A stretch of DNA of 64,000 nucleotides, taken from the NCBI RefSeq assembly GCF_022376445.1, contig NW_025954982.1, positions 372,001-436,000 on the forward strand, in the 5' to 3' direction. Shown here piece by piece: positions 45,952 through 61,107 of the stretch; the first letter of the stretch is position 1, and each line of letters starts with the position of its first letter. The stretch is from Fomitopsis serialis (Eukaryota; Basidiomycota; Agaricomycetes; Polyporales; Fomitopsidaceae). The position numbers and the translations under genes were made by a program. Under the pieces are notes generated by a model that was not told the origin of the DNA, ran no database searches, and worked only from the letters and a program-made list of their open reading frames with translations.

Positions 45952-48900
45952 ATGCAGAACTTATGTTTTCGTGAAAGCCCACCGTCGGAACCAATGTCCA
46001 CGGCACTGGCCTCACCAGACCTTTGGGCTATAGGTCCCATCTCGTCACCACGCCTGCATTGGGGAGCCCGTCGTGGCCGCTCTGAGCATCGCTGCCCGAC
46101 GTGCAAGATTGCTCTGCTTACCGGTGAAGACGCCGGTTTTTGTTGTGGACCGGGAGGAACATATTTCAGCGACGTCTCACCACTGCCACCACTGCCACTT
46201 GAGTTCACACCTCTCCTCACCCATCCTGGCATCTCAGCGGCTTCACGGTCTCTGAATCTCATCTTCTCATTCGCATCCCTCGAGACCACTGCACAATTTT
46301 CCTCCACAAATGGCCCACCAGGCTTCATGGCCATCCAGGGGAAAATCTACCATCGCATTCGTCCTACGCACGACAATTCTGGTGTGCGCTGGCTATTGTA
46401 CGATGGCTTCATGCGCGATCGTTCGCCACACCAAGATATCGCGTCCACCCTTCCTCTGCCATGGATCGACATCGTACGCCTCGCACTTCTGCGCCACAAC
46501 CCTTTGGTTCAACAGCTGCGCATACTCGGGTCACTTGACCGAGAGAGCTGTCCCACTGCCCATCTCGTGCTCAATGAGGCAGCTACGACGAACGAGATCG
46601 CAGCCATCATGTCGTATGAAAACACCATCCAATCTGATGTTCGTGCACGCACCATGATCATATCCCGTGCCAACAACTCCGCAAACCAACGCATCTCCAC
46701 GACAAGCAAACTATGGGAACCTCTTGCATACCCACTGTTCTTCCCCCATGCCACGCTAGGCTGGGGCGTCACTGGATCGCCTGAAGATACGCAGCTCAGT
46801 GGTGCAATACAAGCAAGCAACAACGGAAGCGCACCTGACGCCGATAACGTGTCCACCCAGATTTGGTTCTACCGTGCTCGCCTTCTTCGCGAAGAGCGAT
46901 TCCGCATCTTCGGCCGCCTGACGAACGAATACGTCGTCGACATGTTCAGTCGGAACCTCGAGAGTCGCCTGAATTACATCCGCCAAAATCAGCGGCGCAT
47001 CCTTCAGAATGACGCGGAGCTCATGGGTACCGACAACGTGGAGCAGACAGAGAACATCTACCTTCCCGCGTCCTTTCTTGGCTCGCGCCGTTGGGCATCC
47101 GAGCAGGTAGCGGACTCGCTCGCCATCGCCGCTCGCTTTGGTGCACCGACGTTCTTCGTGACGATGACATGCAACACTGAATGGCCCGAGATCACGGAAC
47201 AGCTTCGTCCCGGTCAGACGTTTGCGGACATCCCCGTTGTCGTTTGCCGCGTGTTCAAACGAAAGCTCGCCATCTTGGAGAAGGAACTGCGGCATATGTT
47301 CCCTAACGCGGGCCCCGTCGTATACCTAATCCGTGTCGTCGAGTTCCAGAAACGAGGCGTACCTCATGCTCACATCCTCATCAAGTACGCTGCTGACTGC
47401 TCCGATCCGCAATACATCGACAGTGTCATTTCAGCAGAAATTCCGGCAGACACTGGTGATGCCCACCTCGTCCAGAAATTCATGCAGCACCGCCATCCCG
47501 CAGAATCACAGCCCATCGCGAAGTATTGTCAGCGGCTCGCCCAAGATGGTCAGCGCTTTTGCCGTTTTGGTTACCCACAACCTGTGCAACAGCAGACAAC
47601 GGTTGATCCCCAGGGCCGCGTTCACTATCGTCGACGCAAAGATGCTGACCGGATGGTCGTACCCCACTGCCTTCCTCTCCTCCGCAAGTTCCAGTGTCAC
47701 CTCAACTTCGAGGCTGCGAGCACGTCACATATCTTTCAGTATCTCTTCAAATACATCCATAAAGGTATGACTCACTGCAACACACTCCTAGACCCCATTG
47801 TGCTCATCTGTTGTCGTTGCAGGTCCTGATCATGCAAAGTACAGTGTTTTGACCGAACATGATCAATCACCTGTCGACGAGATCGAGGACTATTGGAATG
47901 GGCGTTACCTTTCTGCTGGTGAGGCGACGTGGCGCATCCTCGGCTTTCACATCACTCGGAAGGACCCTGCTGTCTCCGCACTGCCTGTTCATCTGGCTGG
48001 CTCGCCCACACATCGACGTTATGCGACTCACACGAGCGACGGCTCAGATACCATGTCGCTTCTTGACCACTATTTCGCACGGCCGCATGGCAGCTTCACG
48101 TTCAGCAATGGTAACGTCAGGAGCTTCGCACAATTGACGTATACCGAGTACTTCACCTTATTCCGATTGGCGAAGTACAGCAACACGCACGTACATCGCG
48201 AGAACTACTACGTTGAAAGCCATACGGCCTCGCATACCTCCCCAATGCACGTCATCCTTCGAAGCGCACAGAAGACACATATTGCCCGCATCCACTCTGC
48301 TAGACCTAACGAAGGCGAGAGATTCTATATCCGGGCACTCCTTCAACATCGATCAGCAATGTCATATGATGAACTACGCACCGTCGATGATGTTGTCATG
48401 CCATCGTTCCAGGACGCAGCCATCGCTCTCGGGCTCTTCGCAGACAAAAAGGAAGCAGAGTTGTGTTTTCTCGAAGCCGTACACGACCTCCGAACGCCTC
48501 GTCAGCTGCGCATTCTATTCGTGCATCTATTGGTCAATGATTGCGCCGACACACCTCTCGCTCTCTGGGAAATGTTTGCGGAACACATGTCCTTCGACTT
48601 CACACTGCGACATAACAACGCCAATGCACTCGGATTGAACGACGCTCTGCAGGACCTAGGGCACTACCTCAGCGAGTACGGCAAGACTTTGAGCGAGTTT
48701 GGTCTACCTGAGCCGACGAGCCGCATGCCCGAGCTGCAACATGAGATCGAACGGTGGTGTTCGCAAGAAGCAGCTCTACGTCGGCAAGCATCTCACGCGT
48801 TGGCGTCCATGAACGATGGTCAGAGGCTCATCTTCCACCACGTTGTACAAGCGGCGATGAATTCGACTCCACTTGCCATCTTCATTGATGGTAAAGCAGG

Positions 48901-50231
48901 CCGAGGGAAAACGTACCTCGTCAATGCAATTTGCGATCACCTTCGCGGGCACGGGCGCATCGTCTTACCCACTGCAACAGCTGCATATGCTGCTCAGCTT
49001 TATCCTGGAGGTAGAACGACGCATTCATGCTTCAAGGTACTTAGCTTTCTTTCACCGACCATTCGCTTTGATATTGGTGCCAACTGACGACGCACTAAAG
49101 GTACCTGTGAACGATAACAATGAGCTGATTGAATGTCAGGTCGATTATCATCAACCACGAGGCGAGCTTCTGCGAGAGGCGTCGTTAATCATCTGGGATG
49201 AGGCTCCGATGGCAAACAAAGCAGTGCTGGCGTGTGTCGAAGACACTCTACGGCAAGTCACAGCAAACAACTCACCATTCGGTGGAAAGCCTATCGTACT
49301 CCTGGGAGATTTTCGACAGACATGTCCGGTCGTCCGCAAAGGAAGTAGAGCTCAGGTCGTCGACGCATCCATACGACTTTCGCCTATCTTCGCCCGGCTT
49401 GACATCCATCGCCTGCTCATACCCATCCGCAATGCCGACGACGTTGAGCTCGCGCACATGGTCGATGCTATCGGTGACGGTGAAGGTCCAGAAGTCTCTC
49501 TGCACCTCCTGCAACATGTATCCGATGACCAGCAGCTGATCGACTTCGTCTTCCCGACACATGTACTCACCAATCCCATCGCCTGTCTGAAACGTTCCAT
49601 TCTTGCTCCCACCAATAGGCAGATTGACCGATACAACAGCATCATTCTCGACCGTATTGATGAGACAAGCAGAACATACCTTGCGGCCGACTCTCTGAAG
49701 GAGGCAGACGACGCCGGCATCGACTCCCCCGACAGCATACTTGACTACGTCGCCCGCCAGAATCCCGCAGGTTTTCCTCCCCACTCGTTGACCGTGAAGG
49801 TTAACGCCGTCTACCGCTTGCTGCGCAATTTCTCCCTGGACCGTGGCTTGGTCAAGAACGTTCGCGTGGTTGTCATTGCGGTTGGCCCCCGTCTCGTCAC
49901 AGTCCGCATTCTACGGGGTATTGCAGGTGTCAGTGTCATCGATGAAGAAGATGTCCTCATACCTCGGATCACATTCTCTACCACCCTTTCCTCGGGTCAT
50001 ACACTCCTCCGTCGTCAGTTTCCTCTTGCGCCGGCATATGCAACGACCTTCAACAGCTGCCAAGGGCTAACTCTTGACGCAGTGGGAGTAGACCTTACGC
50101 GACACGTGTTTTCACATGGGCAGCTGTACACCGCCCTTTCGCGCATACGTCACCGTGACCATGCACGAATTTTGCTCAAACACGGCGAATCCACTACTAT
50201 GAATGTTACCTATGATGAGCTTCTACTATGA
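45952..50231 (+). CDS. Helitron Rep-Pif1 helicase (RepHel)
   Basis: RepHel nicks and unwinds DNA for rolling-circle transposition in the nucleus. Three exons (45952-47764, 47823-49036, 49101-50231) join in frame to 1385 residues with no interruption. An N-terminal zinc-finger-like part (CPTCKIALLTGEDAGFCC) leads to the Helitron_like_N/Rep domain. There the HUH motif is VVEFQKRGVPHAHILIKY (residues about 461-478) and the tyrosine motif is QYLFKYIHKG (YxxKY, about 597, across the first junction). The Pif1-type helicase has Walker A FIDGKAGRGKT (about 957), motif II IIWDEAPMAN (about 1040), LLGDFRQTCPVV and the C-terminal LTRHVFSHGQLYTALSRI. All key residues seem present, so the enzyme may be active. 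A possible upstream 5' exon cannot be excluded. Confidence 0.93.
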
Positions 50232-50630
50232 TCGTTCATGACATTAATTACATTGGTGTTCACTCAACCGCCGGAGCGTAGCGATGGCGTCCCTTGTGCA
50301 CTGTAATCCTCCCCGGCGACCGGTAACTCGGCATGCAAATCGTCTCCGAATCGCTCTACGTCCGTCATCGATGGCTGCCATTTGTTTCATTCTATAGCTA
50401 CAGCAAGCTACAGTACATATATACACACACCGAGGTTCCTACAGGCACCTGTGCTGCACTCCAACACCACGAACACATCAGTGCAGCCATACGAACGGCC
50501 GAAGCTACAGTAGCAATCATGCAATCAAGCCGACCTGGTTACGATGTTCGCCATCCCCGGAAGTTGCAAGCATCGCCGCACTACTGCCCGGCTCCACAAT
50601 ATGGCCTAAGGGCCACAGGTCCACAGCGTG

Positions 50631-50665
50631 CGACGCCCACTGACAGCCGGCGTCGACCATCCTAA
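50631..50665 (+). repeat. Candidate Helitron 3' hairpin and CTAA end
   Basis: CGACGCC (50631-50637) and GGCGTCG (50649-50655) form a 7-bp stem with an 11-nt loop. CTAA follows 6 nt later at 50662-50665. This matches the usual Helitron plan of a hairpin just before CTRR. The loop is longer than typical and the next base is G. Confidence 0.4.
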
Positions 50666-50845
50666 GCGATGGTGTCCAGATGATGACTGAGGTTGTCGTA
50701 TTCCCGACCAGCTGTCGGACGCCCTGTGCAGATCGTGTGTCTAAGGGGATTGGCTGAAACATCTGTCTTACGAAAAGCTCACACGATTAGCACATCATAA
50801 TAACAACAGGACATGGAACACACCCTGTGGTACCCTGGACGCCAT

Positions 50846-51585
50846 TCATCCGCTATGAATGCCGTTCAAGGGTTTCTGATCAGGATCTTCAACCGGAGGA
50901 AAGTTCATGTTCAGGTGGGGCGATTCTATCGGACCTGACGTGGACAGGTACTGCGTGAGCTCGGGGAACGTTTGCGTGAGCACTTCGTCCAAGTGCGTGC
51001 GGTAAGACTAAGATCAACAGTCAGCATCCACCATCGACGAGCAATTGTGATGCTGCGCACATCAATTGCTTGAATTTTCCCATTCATGAATTGGTTCTCG
51101 GTCGCCGCACGCTCGAGTCGCTCCTTCGTCAGCTGCAGCGGGTTTCGCGCGCTGTCGATGTCCGCCAGGACTTGCATTGGTATCATGGTGTGCACATGCT
51201 GCGACATGTCGTCGATGGTCGCAAGGTGGTTAATCACCTCGTTGCTGTGAATTGAATTCAGTAACTGCTATGTCATGCCGAAAAGGATGGAGAACGGTTT
51301 CTGATTCTGTTTGGAGCGACGTCGCACTGCGGTGCACGCATTACAACCTTCATACACTAACAGGATACTCACACTCTCATCCCGACCTGCTTGCCGCCGC
51401 CACCAGGTCTGTCCTTCTCTTTGGTGAGGTCATTGACCACAGTAGTACCAAGGTTATAGAGGGCATTTGCGAGCCCGAGCAGCTCCAGCTCGAGGTCGCC
51501 TTGAACGCCAGCCGGAGGCGGGGATTCCGACGACGCGCGAGGAGAATCTGGGGCGGGCTGAGGTGTTGCGGCGCCGCGAGCCATT
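50846..51585 (-). CDS. MED10: Mediator complex subunit 10 (Nut2)
   Basis: Med10 is a middle-module subunit of Mediator, which links activators to RNA polymerase II. The start at 51583-51585 (MARGAATPQPAPDSPRASSE) is preferred over an in-frame ATG upstream. The protein continues QGDLELELLGLANALYNLGT and TVVNDLTKEK. After introns come VNEVINHLATIDDMSQHVHT, MIPMQVLADIDSARNPLQLT and KERLERAATENQFMNGKIQA. The final exon gives SYRTHLDEVLTQTFPELTQY and ends NGIHSG at the stop 50846-50848. Length and order match the family. The short last exon lies next to the Helitron's right side. Confidence 0.9.
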
Positions 51586-52059
51586 GCAAAATTGATGAAT
51601 CGAGGGTTTGACAGAGTTCCAATGTGAAAGTAAAAGTCGACACGACGGCGAGAACAAGGCCAATCTGAGGGCGAACAAGTCTGAACAAGTTCAACAGCGC
51701 TGAGCAACAGTGATTATCAGTTATAAGGAGTAAGTATACTAATTAATAAACTTATTATAACTGATGATCCTGGGATGACGTAAGCCGCCACTTTCCTGCA
51801 GCAGTTGCCTTTCCTGGCATCGCAAGCACGATGCAGCGTCGTCGGACGTGGGTCCGACGATACATTGACAGAGTCTCCTGAACAGACCGCGTCGGCATTG
51901 CTTGCGAATTTCTTGTCCTAGGCCTGGAAACAGCGGACGTAGAGGGAGGGCACGGCAAAGAACAACTCGCATTCGGGCTTGAAGTTGAAGCCGACCCAGT
52001 ACTTATCTAGTGTCCACTCGCACCTAACCCGCACTGTTCTGCAACTTACTACCGCCGTC
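51586..52059. promoter_or_regulatory. Divergent intergenic region, MED10 / KGD4
   Basis: This is the shared upstream region of MED10 (-) and KGD4 (+). It contains an A/T-rich hairpin at 51716-51765, listed separately. No protein gene was recognised. Confidence 0.5.
51716..51765. repeat. A/T-rich perfect 11-bp inverted repeat
   Basis: ATCAGTTATAA (51716-51726) and TTATAACTGAT (51755-51765) are exact inverted copies around an A/T-rich centre. The inner AGTAAGT / AACTTAT pairing lengthens the stem imperfectly. The role is unknown. Confidence 0.8.
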
Positions 52060-52523
52060 ATGCATCCGTCTATCCGCCTCTGCGCATCAGCGGCGCCCCG
52101 CCAGCCTCTCATTCACTTCACGGGAAAGCGACAATGGAGTACGTGCCGCAGCTTCGCGCTGGGAGGTCCAGAGCTGACCTGCACTGTGTAGAATCCCAGC
52201 CGCCGCGCCCACACCCGCTGGCAGTGCCAGACCTGAAGTCAGCTTTCACGGACTCGCTCAGGAAGGCGCAGGCATCCGTATCTGAGTCGTCCACTGTTGG
52301 CGATAGGGGAAGCTCAAGTGCGAGCACGCCGCCATCGCAGACGAAAGGCGAGAACGCGCATGTGTACAAGAACTTCTGGGAGGCACCGGAGCAGTATTGG
52401 AAGCATGATCTGGAGGAGTGGGAGGTCGACCTCATTGCGGTGCGTCCACATGTTGCTTCTCTTCAATGGGCCGAACTGACGGTATACGGTGTACAGACCG
52501 GAGGCGCATCGCAATTCGCCTGA
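52060..52523 (+). CDS. KGD4: KGD4/MRPS36-like mitochondrial protein
   Basis: Kgd4 (once called Ymr31/MRPS36) tethers the E3 component to the 2-oxoglutarate dehydrogenase complex in the mitochondrion. The start at 52060 gives MHPSIRLCASAAPRQPLIHF, a likely mitochondrial presequence, then TGKRQW; the LIxFxGKR motif is typical. A 53-nt intron (52139-52191) leads in frame to KSQPPRPHPLAVPDLKSAFT. Exon 2 has KNFWEAPEQYWKHDLEEWEV, and a third exon (52497-52523) completes DLIATGGASQFA; the final GGAS matches the family end. Exons are 52060-52138, 52192-52439 and 52497-52523. The protein is short (about 117 residues), as expected. Confidence 0.82.
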
Positions 52524-52665
52524 CACTGCTTGTTGATCAGGACAATGACACGGATAATACACGTAGAACTTAATCCAACCTGCTTTGCGTTTTCTCTTCC
52601 GGCTGCTTGCCATCATCCAGAAACATTCAAGAGCAATGAAACCATGCAGTCCAGTATATGTACAA

Positions 52666-53797
52666 TCAGTCCTTCTCAGCGTACGCGAGCAGGTGCTCCT
52701 CGATCTCTTTCTCGTCCATGACGCGCCACTGCCCCCGCGTCTTCGGGTTCTCCTCTTCGCCCTCGGACACAATCCCGATCTCGACCTCGCCTGACTTGTA
52801 ATCCGTGGCATGTACCGTTGAGAGCGCTTCGATCGCGATCTACGTCACAATATGTGAGCATATACTGGGTGAAAGGGTGAGAAGTAAGGGCGTACCTCAA
52901 TGACCTCAGCTCTGCTAAGGGTCTTGCCCGCCGCGACCGCGTCCTCTGCTCCGCGTCCATTGTCCAGCTTCTTCCACTTCTTCTCGAGGTGGTTCATCGC
53001 TTCCTGTTGCTTTTGGCCTGCTGACGTCGCGTGGAAGCCGACGAAGTAGCCTGCAGGATCGAGCCTGAAACATTGTGGGCCGTACTCAGGGTCGGTCCCG
53101 ATGACAATCATCGCTGTGCGACCATTAGCACATTAGTAACTGCGGACGCGGAGATGCTCACAGATGCCCAATGGCCGCATGGCTGCACGCTGCGTGTAGA
53201 CTTGGTTGACGTTTGCTAGTCGCCTAGCGAGCGCGTCGGGCGTGATCTCGTAACCGTATTTGAAGCGGAAGTCAGCGGCTTCCGATCGCGCTCGTTGTAC
53301 TTGCGCGCGTGCGTCGGCTGCAGCACATCGACATCAGCATGGTGTCGTCAGTGATCATAGCTCAGCACCTCACCGATGAGCCCTGTCATGACACAGCCGA
53401 TCGTTGGGGTAATGCTGAAGAGATGCGTGATAGTAGAGGCATCGAGAAGCTTGTCCTGAACAACACACGTTATTGAATGAAATGCAGGTACGCGTCATGT
53501 AGCTCGACATACTGGGACTTTCTTCTGTGTGATCACGACTGCAGTGTCCTTCCCCCTCACAGCGATCGCCGTGTGTCCAGAGCCTGAGATGGCCTTGAAG
53601 GCATATTCTGCATCAAGCAAAAGTGTTCAGCCGCGACTGAGCTCAGGACTAGGCAACCGTTCAAGCTCCCTGCTCACCGACTTGGTACAACCGCCCTTCC
53701 GGGGAGAAGACGGTAAGATATCTGGGTAGATCCCTGGTCAGTTCAGTTCCTACAGAGTGCCTTCATACGCTCACCTGTCGTAAGAAGTTCTGGACAT
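52666..53797 (-). CDS. SCL1: 20S proteasome subunit alpha-1 (alpha type-6, Scl1)
   Basis: This is a structural subunit of the outer ring of the 20S proteasome, in nucleus and cytosol. The start at 53795-53797 (MSRTSYDR) is followed by introns and [20 protein letters not shown], the conserved alpha-subunit signature. Next come [40 protein letters not shown] and [20 protein letters not shown]. Then follow [20 protein letters not shown] and [14 protein letters not shown]. The second half has [20 protein letters not shown], then [20 protein letters not shown], and it ends [14 protein letters not shown] at 52666. [13 protein letters not shown] points to alpha-1 in particular. The start is set by the conserved N-terminus. 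Confidence 0.93.
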
Positions 53798-54108
53798 GAC
53801 GGGGGCAGGAGAATGTAGGACAAGTTAGGCTTGAGGCAGGCGCCCTTGTGAGCGACGCGCAAGTCGGGCGTCTATGACCAGACGCGACGCGTATTGTCAT
53901 GACTTGCCTTTTCTGGAATTCCTACTTTGCGCCGAATGATTAAGCGCTCAAAACTTGACTCTGTGTCCAGGCTTACTGACTCTTCTCCTCTTCTTGCTGT
54001 GATATCTGGGATCTCTCGAACCATCAAGAGGTGCGGCTCAGCTTTGGCTTGCTCCAGACTGTAACCACTGAACGTGTTCTTGCGGCAGTGGTCGGAGAGG
54101 TCGCGGAA
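53798..54108. promoter_or_regulatory. Divergent promoter region, SCL1 / RPC1
   Basis: The starts of the proteasome gene (53797, -) and of RNA polymerase III subunit 1 (54109, +) are only 311 bp apart. Both promoters must lie here. A reading frame of 85 codons on the minus strand is not supported as a gene. Confidence 0.6.
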
Positions 54109-59249
<5,141 letters not shown>

Positions 59250-59439
59250 CATCCCCCACTCGCCATTGGTCACACAAGGATTGGTTTGCATCTAACTTAA
59301 CTTATGCCATCAAGCAGTACTGTTGTACACTAGCCAGAGAAGGAATGCGTAGAGAGCGTTATGTGCAGAAGAGAAAGGAATGTGATCCAGATCACAGATG
59401 TCAAAGGAGCGGAACGATACGGTGCGGTTGTACAACTAC

Positions 59440-60330
59440 CTACCATGCGCACGGCATGGCTACGCCGCATTTGACGGAGTACTGATGTTGTTGGAGTGCA
59501 CCAGGGAAAGACATTGCTTGCCCAGGATGTGTCGCCGACGGCATCGACTCGTCGTGGCCTCGGAAGGCGATTGCATTCCCAAAGTAGGCCTTGCCAGTGG
59601 ATCCCTCTCGTGCAGACTGCATTGACGCCGGTGCGACTTGGTCTTCATCGTACGGCTTGCGGAGAGTCAATCCGAGGGCGAATCCGGAGTCGTATATCGG
59701 ATAAGGGCCTCCTCCGATGTAGTCCTTCCTGACGTGAGTTGCGAACCTTGCCAATAAGTCTGGATTGACTTGTAGGTTCCAGTCCAACAGGTCGACGCAT
59801 ACGTCCCGTATCGCCTTCGTCAAGTCCTTCAAAGGAATCCCTGGCCCACCACCGTCCATTCTTGGTGGTAAACGTCTCGTCGTTGATGACTTGCCATGCC
59901 ACAGCGTACACGGCTAGGAAGAGATGCTGTGGTGCGAACAACTGCGCCGGTTGATGGCCTGCACGTCTGACCTCGATGCGGTGCATGAGCATAAGTGTGG
60001 CGAATACGACACAGTCGAGCGGTCGCGAGCGATACAAAGCATATGCAACGAAGTCCAAGAGCGGTGGCAGTCGGCATCTGTGCTCCAGAACTTCGTCGAT
60101 GCACTTGAGGTTGACGTACATGAACGTCCTACAGACTTTCGCCAGAGGTCTGTATGGCTCCAGTGGATCCTGCATTAGGATGTGAGTGTTTGTAAATTCT
60201 TTGAGTGGGGCCGACTCACATTGACACGCGTGGTTGTATAGCCATCGACGGTCCGCCTCCCATGGTTGGTATTGTTGAGCATCGTCGACTCGAGATGTTC
60301 GTGTGCAGTCCGTAAACGCGGATGCTGCAT
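59440..60330 (-). CDS. Cyclin-fold protein, PHO80/Pcl-like (copy C), frame-broken
   Basis: This is the third cyclin of the window. Exon 1 from a likely ATG at 60328-60330 gives MQHPRLRTAHEHLESTMLNN and HGRRTVDGYTTTRVN. After an intron come DPLEPYRPLAKVCRTFMYVN and LDFVAYALYRSRPLDCVVFA. TLMLMHRIEVRRAGHQPAQL follows, then LFLAVYAVAWQVINDETFTT. The frame is then lost twice within 30 bp (near 59859 and 59835): a middle piece reads TVVGQGF, and the last frame reads LKDLTKAIRDVCVDLLDWNL, then QVNPDLLARFATHV and YIGGGPYPIYDSGF, to the stop at 59440. Both breaks fit single missing bases (T in TT; C in CCC). It could be a true pseudogene or sequence error. It is convergent with RPC1. Confidence 0.72.
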
Positions 60331-61107
60331 GAACGCACCAGCAGTGGCATTGAACCGGCGCAGGTAGAATCCAGGCCTTCGTCGTAAAGCGCTGACTTCA
60401 AGCCGATTAGGTGGTGGTTGATATGAGTGGCTGCAGCAAGCAGGGCATGTCTCTTATACAGGGGTGTGGCTTGGGTGTGGCTTAGTGACGGTGGCCCACG
60501 ACCTCTGATACACTTTACTTACTCATCGGAGTTGGGCCACGATCGCTGTGGCCATAAAATGGACGTATTCATCATATTGACTCCGTAACCAGGTGGTCTT
60601 TTAACAAGGCAGTGGCACCGTTGTCATGTGCGTTATTCTTTATCGTACACTTTGACTAGTCATTGACGGATCGACACCACCCAGTCGCAAAGCGGGCCGC
60701 AGGTCTCCAGCGAGTCCCGGGTCTGAATAGGTCCAAGCATGAGTATAGGACCTTAAGAGGCATCGGCGTACCGAAGTGCCATTATTCTCTGTTTGACACC
60801 TCATAATCGTCTCGGAGAGGATGGAGGTGCATCGGTTGGTGCCACTTAGCCTGTTGAAGCAGGCAAAACGCCATTCGCCGTGACCATCACCATGAACCAT
60901 GCGGACAACTACCTTCCGGTAGTCTTATACATATAAACTAGGATTACAATGAACGCCAGTAAGTAATAATAGCTCCTTACTATAAGTATCGCCAATCGCG
61001 CTCCCAATACGCATACGGCTACATCAGAATGCAACAAGAACATGAAGAACATTACAGAGTCATCCGTCTATAGCCAGTCTATCGATACACCGAACACGAA
61101 CCCGTCA
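60331..61107. other. Intergenic, no gene recognised
   Basis: This lies between the start of cyclin C and the stop of the lipase gene, both on the minus strand. It should hold the cyclin promoter. A GGGTGTGGCTT pair occurs at about 60463-60483. No other gene is supported. Confidence 0.45.

Larger units (their letters stand above)
41338..50665 (+). mobile_element. Helitron with Rep-helicase and two accessory genes
   Basis: A rolling-circle transposon fills the gap between RIC8 and MED10. It carries, in one orientation, an OB-fold-like gene (41838-42921), a second accessory frame broken by one-base shifts (about 43365-45155) and an intact Rep-Pif1 helicase gene (45952-50231). The 3' boundary is a candidate: a 7-bp stem, CGACGCC / GGCGTCG (50631-50655), lies 6 nt before CTAA (50662-50665), fitting a Helitron CTRR end. 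The base after it is G, not the usual T. The 5' boundary is not fixed; it lies between the RIC8 start and the first accessory gene, and 41338 is only a working value near a repeat of GTTATGCGTC. The coding content is firm; the limits are inferred. Confidence 0.72.
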
